A stretch of 18,007 nt of DNA from an uncultured Clostridia bacterium (lineage in GTDB: Bacteria; Bacillota; Clostridia; UBA1381): assembly GCA_910585795.1 (NCBI GenBank), contig CAJUFV010000191.1, forward strand, positions 1 through 18,007, written 5' to 3'. The first letter of the stretch is position 1. Each line of letters opens with the position of its first letter. A model generated the notes under the pieces. It was not told where the DNA came from. It saw nothing but the letters and a program-made list of their open reading frames with translations, and did no database searches. Positions 8,103 through 15,165 of the stretch are shown here, one piece after another. The position numbers were made by a program, and so were the translations under genes.

Positions 8103-9170
8103 ATGGAAATGACATTGCGCTGGTACGGTACGGATTTTGATACTGTCACCTTAAAGCAGATAAGACAGATACCCGGTGTGACCGGAGTTATAACAACACT
8201 TTATAATACTAAACCGGGAGAGGTGTGGAGCAAAGAGAAAATCCAAGCTATGAAGGAGGAGGTGGCTTCAGCCGGACTGCGTGTGAGCGGAATAGAGAGT
8301 GTGAATGTACATGACGCGATTAAGGTGGGAACGCCTGACAGAGAAAAATATATTGATAATTATATTGAAACTCTTAAAAATTTAGGTGAAGAAGATATTC
8401 ATCTTGTATGCTATAATTTTATGCCTGTATTCGACTGGACACGCAGTGAGCTGGCAAGAAAGCGTCCTGATGGTTCTACAGTACTTGCGTATAATCAGGA
8501 GGATATTAATAAAATAGTTCCTGAGAAGATGTTTGAAAGTATTTCAAAGGATATGAACGGAACAGTCATGCCGGGCTGGGAGCCTGAAAGAATGGAAAGA
8601 GTTAAAGAGCTTTTTGAAATGTATAAGGATGTTGATGACGAAAAACTGTTTGAAAATCTGAAATATTTTCTTGAGAAGATAATGCCTGTTTGTAATGAGT
8701 ACGATATAAAAATGGCGATTCATCCGGATGACCCCGCATGGAGTGTATTCGGACTGCCAAGAATTATTATAAATAAAAAGAATATTTTACGTATGATGAG
8801 CATGGTGGATGATGTTCATAACGGAGTAACATTTTGTTCAGGTTCATACGGTACAAATTTGGAAAATGACTTGCCTGATATGATACGCTCTTTAAAAGGG
8901 AGAATACATTTTGCGCATGTGCGTAATCTGAAATTTAATTCATCTACAGACTTTGAGGAGGCAGCGCATCTTTCATCTGACGGCAGCTTTGATATGTATG
9001 AGATTATGAAAGCGCTTTATGATATAGGCTTTGACGGCCCTATACGTCCGGACCATGGACGAATGATATGGAATGAGGTCGCAATGCCGGGTTACGGTCT
9101 TTATGACAGAGCGCTGGGGGCGGTATATCTGAACGGACTATGGGAGGCAATAGATAAAAGCAGCAGATAA
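8103..9170 (+). CDS. uxuA: mannonate dehydratase
   Basis: A 355-residue enzyme converting D-mannonate to 2-keto-3-deoxy-D-gluconate, the third step of glucuronate breakdown in the cytoplasm. Length is standard. Family signatures are LRWYGTDFDTVTLKQIRQIP at the N-terminus, VCYNFMPVFDWTRSEL (102-117), IHPDDPAWSVFGLPR (206-220), FCSGSYGTNLENDLPDM (244-260), IHFAHVRNLK (268-277) and GPIRPDHGRMIWNE (312-325). H207, C245, H272 and D317 are in place to hold the divalent metal. The AGGAGG at 8090-8095 overlaps the GH35 stop codon. It completes a pathway with the GH115 glucuronidase; UxaC isomerase and fructuronate reductase are not in the window and must be encoded elsewhere. It is the last gene before a terminator. 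Confidence 0.96.
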   Translation: MEMTLRWYGTDFDTVTLKQIRQIPGVTGVITTLYNTKPGEVWSKEKIQAMKEEVASAGLRVSGIESVNVHDAIKVGTPDREKYIDNYIETLKNLGEEDIHLVCYNFMPVFDWTRSELARKRPDGSTVLAYNQEDINKIVPEKMFESISKDMNGTVMPGWEPERMERVKELFEMYKDVDDEKLFENLKYFLEKIMPVCNEYDIKMAIHPDDPAWSVFGLPRIIINKKNILRMMSMVDDVHNGVTFCSGSYGTNLENDLPDMIRSLKGRIHFAHVRNLKFNSSTDFEEAAHLSSDGSFDMYEIMKALYDIGFDGPIRPDHGRMIWNEVAMPGYGLYDRALGAVYLNGLWEAIDKSSR

Positions 9171-9180
9171 GAAATTACGA

Positions 9181-9214
9181 AAAAACAGTTAGGGAAATCT
9201 AACTGTTTTTTTTT
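9181..9214 (+). terminator. terminator of the glycosidase-uxuA operon
   Basis: AAAAACAGTTAG (9181-9192) and CTAACTGTTTTT (9199-9210) form a perfect 12-bp stem with a 6-nt loop; the T tract runs to 9214. The A-rich 5' arm makes it potentially active in both directions. Confidence 0.92.
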
Positions 9215-9273
9215 GTAATGACTCGTATGTCTTATGCAATTTAACAAAATAATAAATATTTTCCTGAAAAGTA

Positions 9274-9302
9274 TTGACAGCTGCGAACAAAAAGAGTAAA
9301 CT
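9274..9302 (+). promoter_or_regulatory. promoter of the feo operon
   Basis: A consensus TTGACA (9274-9279), a 17-nt spacer and TAAACT (9297-9302, four of six matches). The large inverted repeat starts immediately downstream, where the transcript would begin. Confidence 0.6.
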
Positions 9303-9305
9303 TAC

Positions 9306-9335
9306 AACATAAGTTAGCAATAAATAACTTATGTT
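9306..9335. promoter_or_regulatory. perfect palindrome, likely iron-regulator operator
   Basis: AACATAAGTTA (9306-9316) and TAACTTATGTT (9325-9335) are perfect 11-bp arms around an 8-nt centre. A further AACTTA (9299-9304) overlaps the -10 box, giving three related half-sites. There is no T tract, so it is not a terminator. The position over the start of feo transcription fits repression by a metal sensor of the Fur or DtxR/MntR type. I cannot match it to a named consensus; the regulator is inferred. Confidence 0.6.
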
Positions 9336-9378
9336 ATATTAAGCATACGAAGTTAACGTGAGTGAAAAGGAGGATAAG

Positions 9379-9591
9379 ATGATGCCGTTGTCAATGGTGA
9401 ATATAGGAGAGATAAGGCGGGTTATTAAAGTGACAGGAAATGATAAAACAAAGAAATTTCTTGAACATCTGGGTTTTGTAACCGGCTGTTATGTTACAGT
9501 TATTTCTGAAATATCGGGAAACTTGATAGTAAATGTTAAAAATTCACGTATTGCTATTGAACGTTCAATGGCAAATAGAATAATGGTTTGA
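9379..9591 (+). CDS. FeoA-domain protein 1
   Basis: A 70-residue SH3-like FeoA protein (MMPLSMVNIGEIRRVIKVTG...), a cytoplasmic helper of the FeoB iron transporter. The frame is open back to a GTG at 9358, but AAAGGAGG at 9366-9373 points to ATG 9379 or ATG 9382; both are possible. It carries the family's IGEIRRV start, the FLEHLGFVTGCYVTVI core and a terminal IERSMANRIMV strand. It lacks the DPIEVxVRGYELSLR signature of the second copy, so it is the more diverged of the two. First gene of the operon, 26 bp before the next start. Confidence 0.85.
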   Translation: MMPLSMVNIGEIRRVIKVTGNDKTKKFLEHLGFVTGCYVTVISEISGNLIVNVKNSRIAIERSMANRIMV

Positions 9592-9617
9592 TTATTTATA
9601 AGGAGGGATATATATAT

Positions 9618-9839
9618 ATGCGAACTTTAAAGGAAGTAAAAATCGGTGAGATTGTCAAAGCTGTGAGTCTTAATGGGGATGGTGCCGTGAAGCGCAGAAT
9701 AATGGATATGGGAATTACAAAAGGAGTCGAGATTTATGTAAGAAAATCAGCTCCGTTAGGTGACCCCATAGAAGTAACAGTTCGCGGTTATGAGCTTTCG
9801 CTCCGAAAGGCAGATGCCGGAATGATAATGGTAGAGTAA
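9618..9839 (+). CDS. feoA: FeoA-domain protein 2
   Basis: A 73-residue canonical FeoA: MRTLKEVKIGEIVKAVSLNG, VKRRIMDMGITKGVEIYVRK, PLGDPIEVTVRGYELSLRKADAGMIMVE. It is a small SH3-like cytoplasmic protein thought to bind or tune FeoB. The start at 9618 follows AGGAGGG (9601-9607); an earlier in-frame ATG at 9588 has no ribosome binding site. A run of eight T follows the stop (from 9840) without a convincing hairpin, so read-through to feoB, 55 bp on, is expected. Confidence 0.93.
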   Translation: MRTLKEVKIGEIVKAVSLNGDGAVKRRIMDMGITKGVEIYVRKSAPLGDPIEVTVRGYELSLRKADAGMIMVE

Positions 9840-9894
9840 TTTTTTTTGCACGCTAGTTAGCTAGAGGTAATTAAAGTTTATGGAGGTAAATATA

Positions 9895-12081
9895 ATGTCT
9901 TTTAAAATAGCACTTGCAGGAAATCCGAATTCAGGAAAAACAACGTTGTTTAACACGCTTACCGGCTCAAATCAGTTTGTAGGTAACTGGCCGGGCGTCA
10001 CAGTAGAAAAAAAAGAGGGAAGGCTCAAGGGATATAGAGAGGTGAAAATTATTGACCTTCCCGGTATTTATTCACTGTCGCCATATACAATGGAGGAGGT
10101 CATAGCAAGAAATTATCTTATTGAGGAACGTCCGGATGTGATACTTAATATTATTGACGGTACAAACCTTGAGAGAAATTTGTATCTCACAACACAGCTG
10201 GCAGAGCTTGGGATACCTGTTGTGGTAGCAATAAATATGATGGATATTGTGAATAAAAACGGCGATATAATTGATTTAAAGAAGCTTGGCGAAGCTGTAG
10301 GCTGTGAGGTGGCCGCAATATCCGCACTGAGGGGTACGGGAATTAAGGAGGCGGTTAAAAAGGCGGTAAATGCAGCGGAAAAAAATAAATTTAATGCTGT
10401 ACATATTTTTAATGAAAAGCTTGAAAATATAATTGCGGATATAGCCGCGCGTATTGATATTTCAGTAACGGAGGAGCAAAAGCGTTTTTATGCTATAAAG
10501 CTGTTTGAACGGGACAGTCAGGTTTTGCAGAGCATGAGTAATGTACCTGATGTCAAGGATATTATAGAGACAACGGAAAAGGAAATGGATGACGATAGTG
10601 AAAGTATTATCATAAATGAACGGTATAATTATATTTCGTCTGTAATAAACAGCTGTTGCAAAAAGAAAAAGAAATTAAAGCTGTCACTCTCTGATAAAAT
10701 TGATAGGGTTGTTACCAACAGATGGCTTGCGATACCAATTTTTATGGCAGTAATGTTTATTGTTTATTATATATCGGTAACAACAGTAGGTACATGGGCA
10801 GCTGACTGGGTAAATGATGGATTGTTTGGTGAAGGCTGGAATGTGTTTGGTATATCTGTACCGGGAATTCCTACGATAATGGAAGCAGGACTCGAGGCTT
10901 TCGGCACGGCACAATACCTTAACAGTCTTATACTTGATGGTATTGTGGCGGGTGTCGGAGCAGTACTGGGCTTTGTGCCGCAGATGCTTGTGCTGTTTGC
11001 GTTTCTTGCGTTTCTTGAGGCATGCGGATATATGTCAAGAATAGCGTTTATTATGGATAGAATATTCAGGAAATTCGGTTTGTCAGGTAAATCATTTATA
11101 CCAATGCTTATTGGTTCAGGCTGCGGGGTCCCTGGTATTATGGCTTCGAGAACAATTGAAAATGAACATGACAGGCGAATGACAGTTATAACAACAACCT
11201 TTATTCCATGCGGGGCGAAATTGCCTATAATTGCGCTTATTGCAGGAGCGTTATTCGACGGCGCGGGATGGGTTGCGGTAAGCGCGTACTTTATAGGTGT
11301 GGCCGCTATTGTAGTTTCGGGTATCATTCTGAAGAAAATGAAAATGTTTTCAGGCAATCCCGCGCCGTTTGTAATGGAGCTGCCGTCGTATCATTTTCCG
11401 ACTGCGGGAAATATTTTTCGGAGTATGTGGGAGAGAGGATGGTCGTTTATTAAGAAGGCGGGAACGGTGATTCTTTTGGCCGCTGTTCTTATCTGGTTTT
11501 TACAGGGCTTTGGCTTTGAAGATGGATTTGGTATGGTGGAGGATATGAATAATTCAATCCTCGCTAAAATTGGAGGTATAATAGCCCCTGTATTTGCTCC
11601 GTTAGGCTGGGGAGATTGGAAAGCGGCTGTTGCGGCTGTCACTGGTCTTGTCGCAAAGGAAAATATTGTAGGAACATTTGGTATTTTATACGGCGGCTTT
11701 GATGAGATGGCGGAAGATGGTTATCAGATATGGAGCAACCTTGCTATGGATTTTACAAAACTGTCGGCTTATTCATATCTTGTATTTAATCTTTTGTGCG
11801 CGCCGTGCTTTGCGGCAATAGGAGCTATAAAGCGTGAAATGAATAATGCTAAATGGACGTGGTTTGCGATAGGCTACCAATGTGTGTTCGCGTATGCTGT
11901 GTCATTATGTATTTTTCAGCTGGGAAAACTGTTTTCAGACGGCAGTTTTGGAATAGGTACAGCAGCGGCAATTATAATTGTAATTGTATTTGCCTATTTA
12001 CTTTTCAGGCCGTATAAAGAAAAAGATAAAATTAATGATAAAACAAAGAATGTTTGGAGCATAAACAGAAAGGTGATGTGA
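9895..12081 (+). CDS. feoB: ferrous iron transporter FeoB
   Basis: A 728-residue inner-membrane Fe(II) transporter with an N-terminal G-protein domain. G1 is GNPNSGKT (9-16), the switch region GNWPGVTVEKKEG (30-42), G3 DLPG (54-57), G4 NMMD (114-117), and G5 SALRG follows near 148. A linker with KKKKKLKLSLSDKIDRV leads to the membrane domain from about residue 285. That domain has the two gate regions, LFAFLAFLEACGYMSRIAF and IPMLIGSGCGVPGIMASRTI, then TTTFIPCGAKLPIIALIAG and the second gate block FVMELPSYHFP...MWERGWSFIKKAG. Length is normal. An ATG at 9880 is in frame but is itself part of the TGGAGGT ribosome binding site, so 9895 is the start. It follows feoA and overlaps nothing; the Cys-rich partner starts 5 bp after its stop. 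Confidence 0.97.
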   Translation: MSFKIALAGNPNSGKTTLFNTLTGSNQFVGNWPGVTVEKKEGRLKGYREVKIIDLPGIYSLSPYTMEEVIARNYLIEERPDVILNIIDGTNLERNLYLTTQLAELGIPVVVAINMMDIVNKNGDIIDLKKLGEAVGCEVAAISALRGTGIKEAVKKAVNAAEKNKFNAVHIFNEKLENIIADIAARIDISVTEEQKRFYAIKLFERDSQVLQSMSNVPDVKDIIETTEKEMDDDSESIIINERYNYISSVINSCCKKKKKLKLSLSDKIDRVVTNRWLAIPIFMAVMFIVYYISVTTVGTWAADWVNDGLFGEGWNVFGISVPGIPTIMEAGLEAFGTAQYLNSLILDGIVAGVGAVLGFVPQMLVLFAFLAFLEACGYMSRIAFIMDRIFRKFGLSGKSFIPMLIGSGCGVPGIMASRTIENEHDRRMTVITTTFIPCGAKLPIIALIAGALFDGAGWVAVSAYFIGVAAIVVSGIILKKMKMFSGNPAPFVMELPSYHFPTAGNIFRSMWERGWSFIKKAGTVILLAAVLIWFLQGFGFEDGFGMVEDMNNSILAKIGGIIAPVFAPLGWGDWKAAVAAVTGLVAKENIVGTFGILYGGFDEMAEDGYQIWSNLAMDFTKLSAYSYLVFNLLCAPCFAAIGAIKREMNNAKWTWFAIGYQCVFAYAVSLCIFQLGKLFSDGSFGIGTAAAIIIVIVFAYLLFRPYKEKDKINDKTKNVWSINRKVM

Positions 12082-12086
12082 TAAAT

Positions 12087-12236
12087 ATGATAGCTACTGT
12101 AGTTATTACTTTAATTATTGCGGCTCTTGTTGGGCTGATTATTGTAAATAAAATAAAGAAAAGTAAAGATGGGCAGAGAAGCTGCGGGTGTGGATGTTCC
12201 GGCTGTTCAATGTCAGATGTGTGTCATAAAAAGTAG
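12087..12236 (+). CDS. FeoB-associated Cys-rich membrane protein
   Basis: A 49-residue protein with one N-terminal membrane helix (MIATVVITLIIAALVGLIIV, 1-20), a basic stretch (NKIKKSKDGQR) and a cysteine-dense tail (SCGCGCSGCSMSDVCHKK, five Cys). This is the layout of the FeoB-associated Cys-rich family, which replaces FeoC in many Firmicutes. The tail may bind iron or an Fe-S cluster; function is not proven. The longer frame from 12054 overlaps feoB; AAAGGTGATGTG just upstream supports 12087. Confidence 0.85.
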   Translation: MIATVVITLIIAALVGLIIVNKIKKSKDGQRSCGCGCSGCSMSDVCHKK

Positions 12237-12248
12237 ATAAAAAAGAGA

Positions 12249-12316
12249 AGCCATCAGACTAATATGTATTTTAAGAAGCGCATAACTTTTGGGGATATAT
12301 TATCTGACGGCTTTTT
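12249..12316 (+). terminator. long imperfect hairpin at the end of the feo operon
   Basis: A 17-nt arm at 12249-12265 (starting AGCCATCAGA) pairs with 12297-12312 (ending TCTGACGGCT) with one A/C mismatch and one bulge. The loop is about 31 nt and the 3' arm leads into TTTTT. The large loop is unusual for a terminator, but position and T run fit the end of the feo transcript. Confidence 0.5.
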
Positions 12317-12338
12317 GTATGTGTTTCAAAGATATTCA

Positions 12339-12758
12339 TCAGATTATTTTTGTCATTTTAATATGCGGGCAGTCCTGGTCAGGATATGCCTCACCGACAG
12401 GCATGTAACCGAGCTTGATATAAAAATCCATAACGCGTATCTGCGCTGACAGTTCTATTGAGGTGAAATTAAGTTCAGCCGCTTTTTTCTCAAGAATGGC
12501 TATTATAAGGCTTCCGAGTGACATTTTACGGAATTCCGGTAATACTGCCACACGTCCTATGTGAGCCATACCGTTTTTATCTGTAAACAATCTGCCCGTT
12601 GCCGCAAATTGATTCCTGATAAAAATAACCGCGTGATATGCTGTATGGTCAATATCGTCAAATTCGTCTGTAAAGCCCTGTTCTTCTGTAAATACGCGCT
12701 TGCGTATATCTATAGCCTCAGGACAATTGTTTAGTCCTTTGCAAAGTATGTATTTCAT
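12339..12758 (-). CDS. GNAT family N-acetyltransferase
   Basis: A 139-residue acetyl-CoA-dependent acetyltransferase. IRKRVFTEEQGFTDEFDDID (about 18-37) is the usual first motif; GRVAVLPEFRKMSLGSLII (about 68-86) is the acetyl-CoA loop, somewhat degenerate (RKMSLG instead of the usual RGxGxG/A); the C-terminus ends FYIKLGYMPVGEAY...PHIKMTK, as in ElaA-like members. The frame is open to 12983, but GGAGGTG (complement of 12765-12771) fixes the start at 12758. It lies 16 bp after the HAD gene and shares its promoter. Substrate unknown. Confidence 0.85.
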   Translation of the reverse strand: MKYILCKGLNNCPEAIDIRKRVFTEEQGFTDEFDDIDHTAYHAVIFIRNQFAATGRLFTDKNGMAHIGRVAVLPEFRKMSLGSLIIAILEKKAAELNFTSIELSAQIRVMDFYIKLGYMPVGEAYPDQDCPHIKMTKII

Positions 12759-12774
12759 GATTAACACCTCCGAT

Positions 12775-13422
12775 TTATTGCATGAGTATTTGCTTAAGCT
12801 CTGATAGATTGTCGGCGATATAGTCAGCTCCAGCGGTTTCCAGTTCGCCTTCCGCAGCATAGCCAAAACGTACTCCGCAGGAAGCGATATGACATTTTTT
12901 TGCTCCGAGTATATCGTGTTCTCTGTCTCCGACCATAATGATTTTATCGCGCTGACATTCCAGCTTATTAATAGCATATTCAATTACTTCATCTTTGTTG
13001 TTTCGCGTACCGTCAAGTTCTGAGCCGCTTACCAGTTTAAAGTATGGACGCAGACGGTATTTTGCCATAATGCGTTCCGCGAATATACGCGGTTTGGACG
13101 TGGCAAGTACAAGTATATGTACGTTGTCTGTTAATACTTGCAGTAAATTATAGATTCCATCATATACTTTGTTTTCAAAAATGCCAATAGAGGCAAACCG
13201 TTCGCGGTATTTATCAACGGCTTCAAGCGCCTTGTGTTTGTCGAATCCGTAGTATTCCTGAAAAGAATATAATAGAGGAGGACCTATGAAGCGTATAAGC
13301 TTGGAATAGTCTGTTTCGTGTATTCCATAATAGTCCAGAGCGTATTTCACACAGTTAGTTATTCCCTCCTGAGGGTCTGTAAGTGTTCCGTCAAGGTCAA
13401 AAAATATATATTTATATTGCAT
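12775..13422 (-). CDS. HAD-family phosphatase, phosphoglycolate-phosphatase-like
   Basis: A 215-residue HAD hydrolase. Motif I is FFDLDGTLTD (nucleophile D9, acid D11), motif II LATSKP, motif III the Lys in GTRNNKDEV and motif IV MVGDREHDILGAKK. A helical cap (about 16-85) marks subfamily IA, the group of Gph, PpaX and 5'-nucleotidases. The substrate cannot be told from sequence. The start follows AGGAG on the minus strand. First gene of a two-gene operon with the GNAT acetyltransferase, convergent with feo. Confidence 0.9.
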   Translation of the reverse strand: MQYKYIFFDLDGTLTDPQEGITNCVKYALDYYGIHETDYSKLIRFIGPPLLYSFQEYYGFDKHKALEAVDKYRERFASIGIFENKVYDGIYNLLQVLTDNVHILVLATSKPRIFAERIMAKYRLRPYFKLVSGSELDGTRNNKDEVIEYAINKLECQRDKIIMVGDREHDILGAKKCHIASCGVRFGYAAEGELETAGADYIADNLSELKQILMQ

Positions 13423-13463
13423 AATTTCACTCCTGAAAATATCTGTAATATTGATTGCACGTT

Positions 13464-13492
13464 ATTATAACACAGTATATATTTAAAAGCAA
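13464..13492 (-). promoter_or_regulatory. promoter of the HAD-GNAT operon
   Basis: Minus strand: TTGCTT (13492-13487), a 17-nt spacer and a perfect TATAAT (13469-13464), 41 bp before the HAD start codon. Confidence 0.65.
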
Positions 13493-13522
13493 TTGTAAAT
13501 TGAAAATAATTTATAAAAGGTC

Positions 13523-13551
13523 TTTTCATACGGAAAAAAATATGTTAAAAT
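13523..13551 (+). promoter_or_regulatory. promoter of the ROK kinase gene
   Basis: TTTTCA (13523-13528), a 17-nt spacer and TAAAAT (13546-13551), before AAAGGAGA at about 13570. The -35 box is weak, so confidence is modest. Confidence 0.45.
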
Positions 13552-13584
13552 GAATTTAGGCTTTAAAGAAAAGGAGAAAAGAAT

Positions 13585-14529
13585 ATGTACATAGGAATAG
13601 ATTTGGGAGGTACCAATATAGCAGTTGGTATGGTGGATGATAACGGAAAAATATTAGCTCAGGAGTCTTTGCCGACACTCAGCGGAAGAAGCTATGAGGA
13701 AATAGTAAAGGATATGGCGGTGTTGTGTGAAAAAGTGGCAGAGCAGTCGGGTCACAGTATGAAAGAGGTCGACGCGATTGGTATAGGCAGTCCTGGAGCG
13801 GTTGACAGTGAAAATGGTGTAGTTATATTTGCGGGTAATCTTAAATTTGAAAAAGCTCCTATTGCGCTGGAAATGAGAAAATATTTTGATATTCCTGTTA
13901 ATCTTGAGAATGACGCAAATGCCGCCGCTTATGGTGAATATGCGGTGTGCGGACATGAGGCGGAGAGCTTTGTATTTATCACACTCGGAACAGGAGTAGG
14001 CGGCGGAATAATAATTAATAATCAGATATACCGCGGCTTTAACGGTGCGGGAGCGGAAATCGGTCATATGACGCTGAAAATGGACGGAAAACCATGCACA
14101 TGCGGCAGAAAAGGATGCTTTGAGGTATACGCGTCGGTCACGGCGTTAATAGAACAGACTGTGCAGGCTATGAGTAAAAATCCTGAATCAATGATGAATG
14201 ATTGGATTAAAGAAAACGGACATGTAAGCGGAAGAACAGCGTTTGAATGCGCCGCGAAGGGAGATGAGGCGGCAATGCAGGTGAAGGATACATATATCCG
14301 ATACGTCGCGGAAGGCGTGACGAGTATTGTTAATATATTTCAGCCTGATATGCTTGTGATAGGAGGCGGGATAAGCAGGGAAGGAGATGTGCTTTTAAAG
14401 CCGTTAAAGGGATATGTCAGTAACGGTGATTTTAATAAGTTTATGAAGAAAACAGATATACAAACGGCAAAGCTGTTTAATGACGCGGGAATAATAGGCG
14501 CGGCGCTTGCGGCAAAAAATAATGTGTAA
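13585..14529 (+). CDS. ROK-family sugar kinase (probable glucokinase)
   Basis: A 314-residue cytoplasmic kinase of the ROK family, most like glucokinase. The phosphate loop is GIDLGGTNIAVG (4-15). The sugar-binding and catalytic motif is NLENDANAAAYGE, with the catalytic Asp in NDAN. LGTGVGGGIIINN follows; GAGAEIGHMTL supplies the Glu and His that hold sugar and zinc; CTCGRKGCFEVYAS is the CxCGxxGCxE zinc motif; and VIGGGIS closes the ATP site. Length is normal. AAGGAGAAAAG precedes ATG 13585. Glucokinase is preferred over N-acetylmannosamine or fructokinase by general resemblance only. It is a single-gene unit with its own promoter and terminator. Confidence 0.88.
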   Translation: MYIGIDLGGTNIAVGMVDDNGKILAQESLPTLSGRSYEEIVKDMAVLCEKVAEQSGHSMKEVDAIGIGSPGAVDSENGVVIFAGNLKFEKAPIALEMRKYFDIPVNLENDANAAAYGEYAVCGHEAESFVFITLGTGVGGGIIINNQIYRGFNGAGAEIGHMTLKMDGKPCTCGRKGCFEVYASVTALIEQTVQAMSKNPESMMNDWIKENGHVSGRTAFECAAKGDEAAMQVKDTYIRYVAEGVTSIVNIFQPDMLVIGGGISREGDVLLKPLKGYVSNGDFNKFMKKTDIQTAKLFNDAGIIGAALAAKNNV

Positions 14530-14532
14530 AAT

Positions 14533-14574
14533 CAAAAAGAACACTGTCAGGGCGACATTGTTAAGACAGTAAAG
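14533..14574 (+). repeat. left copy of a ~42-bp inverted repeat
   Basis: Begins 4 bp after the kinase stop codon. It shares AAAAAGAACAC (14534-14544) and TGTTAAGACAGTAAA (14559-14573) exactly with the minus-strand sequence at 17203-17161; the ~15 bp between are similar with small gaps. Each copy also contains an inner dyad around TTAAGACAGT. The two copies face inward and bound the Nmad region. Confidence 0.7.
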
Positions 14575-14597
14575 TAGATTGTCTGTCAAGCAGGATT

Positions 14598-14640
14598 AGA
14601 AAAAGCAAATCGTTTCATTTTGAAAGATTTGCTTTTTCTT
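14598..14640 (+). terminator. terminator downstream of the ROK kinase
   Basis: A perfect 14-bp stem, AGAAAAAGCAAATC (14598-14611) with GATTTGCTTTTTCT (14626-14639). The loop can extend it with TTTCA/TGAAA. The T-rich 3' arm completes a strong rho-independent terminator. Confidence 0.88.
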
Positions 14641-14685
14641 TGTATTATGTCACGGTATAGTGGGACTGATGTCGATATTTTAGCT

Positions 14686-14731
14686 ATTAAAAACGGCATA
14701 AACACTTACTTTTTCGGGTGTGAAATGCCGT
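14686..14731 (-). terminator. probable terminator of the Nmad operon
   Basis: On the minus strand ACGGCAT (14731-14725) pairs with ATGCCGT (14699-14693), with inner ACAC/GTGT pairing possible, followed by TTTTTAAT. It lies about 100 bp after the zinc-ribbon remnant, the last gene of that operon. The remaining sequence from 14641 to 14828 holds no credible gene. Confidence 0.5.
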
Positions 14732-14828
14732 CAGACTCAGGAGGTATGTATAGGTATATTAAAACCTCTCAAAACGCGGTTCTAAATGTCCACATAATTT
14801 TATGATAAATAAAATTTCAAAGTGAACA

Positions 14829-15138
14829 TTATTTATGAATTAATGACGCAATAGACATACTGTTTTTTCTTGATTTTTCAATTTCCATAAGTTCTTTTTG
14901 AAATTCCTGAAGTGATATGCTTACGGTTCTGTTTGTAATGTGAAATCCACAGCTTGGACATACTGCAGTCAGTCCGTTTATCGGACTGCCGCAGTTAGGA
15001 CATTTTAGGATTTTCCTGCATATTCCTGTTATCGCTGACTGGTGTTTATAGGCTGAACACCATCTGATGGCGTTCAGAATTCAGAGCAGAATTTTACCTT
15101 GCTTAATAGTTCCTTACCGCAATTTTGACAAAAGCCAT
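14829..15138 (-). pseudogene. decayed zinc-ribbon protein gene
   Basis: On the minus strand one can reassemble a double zinc-ribbon protein from two frames. The first piece is GFCQNCGKELLSKVKFCSE, where the expected next residues CG are TTC TGA (Phe, stop). TPSDGVQPINTSQR follows, then a TAA in place of a residue before QEYAGK. A frameshift in an A run (one A missing) leads to ILKCPNCGSPINGLTAVCPS and a helical end FQKELMEIEKSRKN, stopping at 14829. The start ATG (15138) is also one base out of frame with the first ribbon. So there are at least two nonsense codons, one lost zinc ligand and two frameshifts: too many for sequencing error. A ribosome binding site (GAAGGAC) survives, 27 bp after the Nmad3 stop, so it was once the third gene of that operon. 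Confidence 0.78.
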
Positions 15139-15165
15139 TTTTTGTCCTTCTTTATTATATAAACC

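Noticed and set aside
2384..9214. Integrative element carried by the tyrosine recombinase
   Set aside because: No att-like direct repeats, tRNA, excisionase or transfer genes; neighbouring operons look like ordinary metabolism.
9858..9872. Repeated GCTAG words between feoA and feoB as an operator
   Set aside because: Only a short imperfect dyad without a promoter next to it.
12759..12983. N-terminal extension of the GNAT acetyltransferase
   Set aside because: The extra 75 codons lie over the HAD gene in another frame; a clear ribosome binding site marks the internal start.
14620..14805. 61-codon plus-strand frame
   Set aside because: Starts inside the kinase terminator stem, has no ribosome binding site and overlaps the minus-strand terminator.
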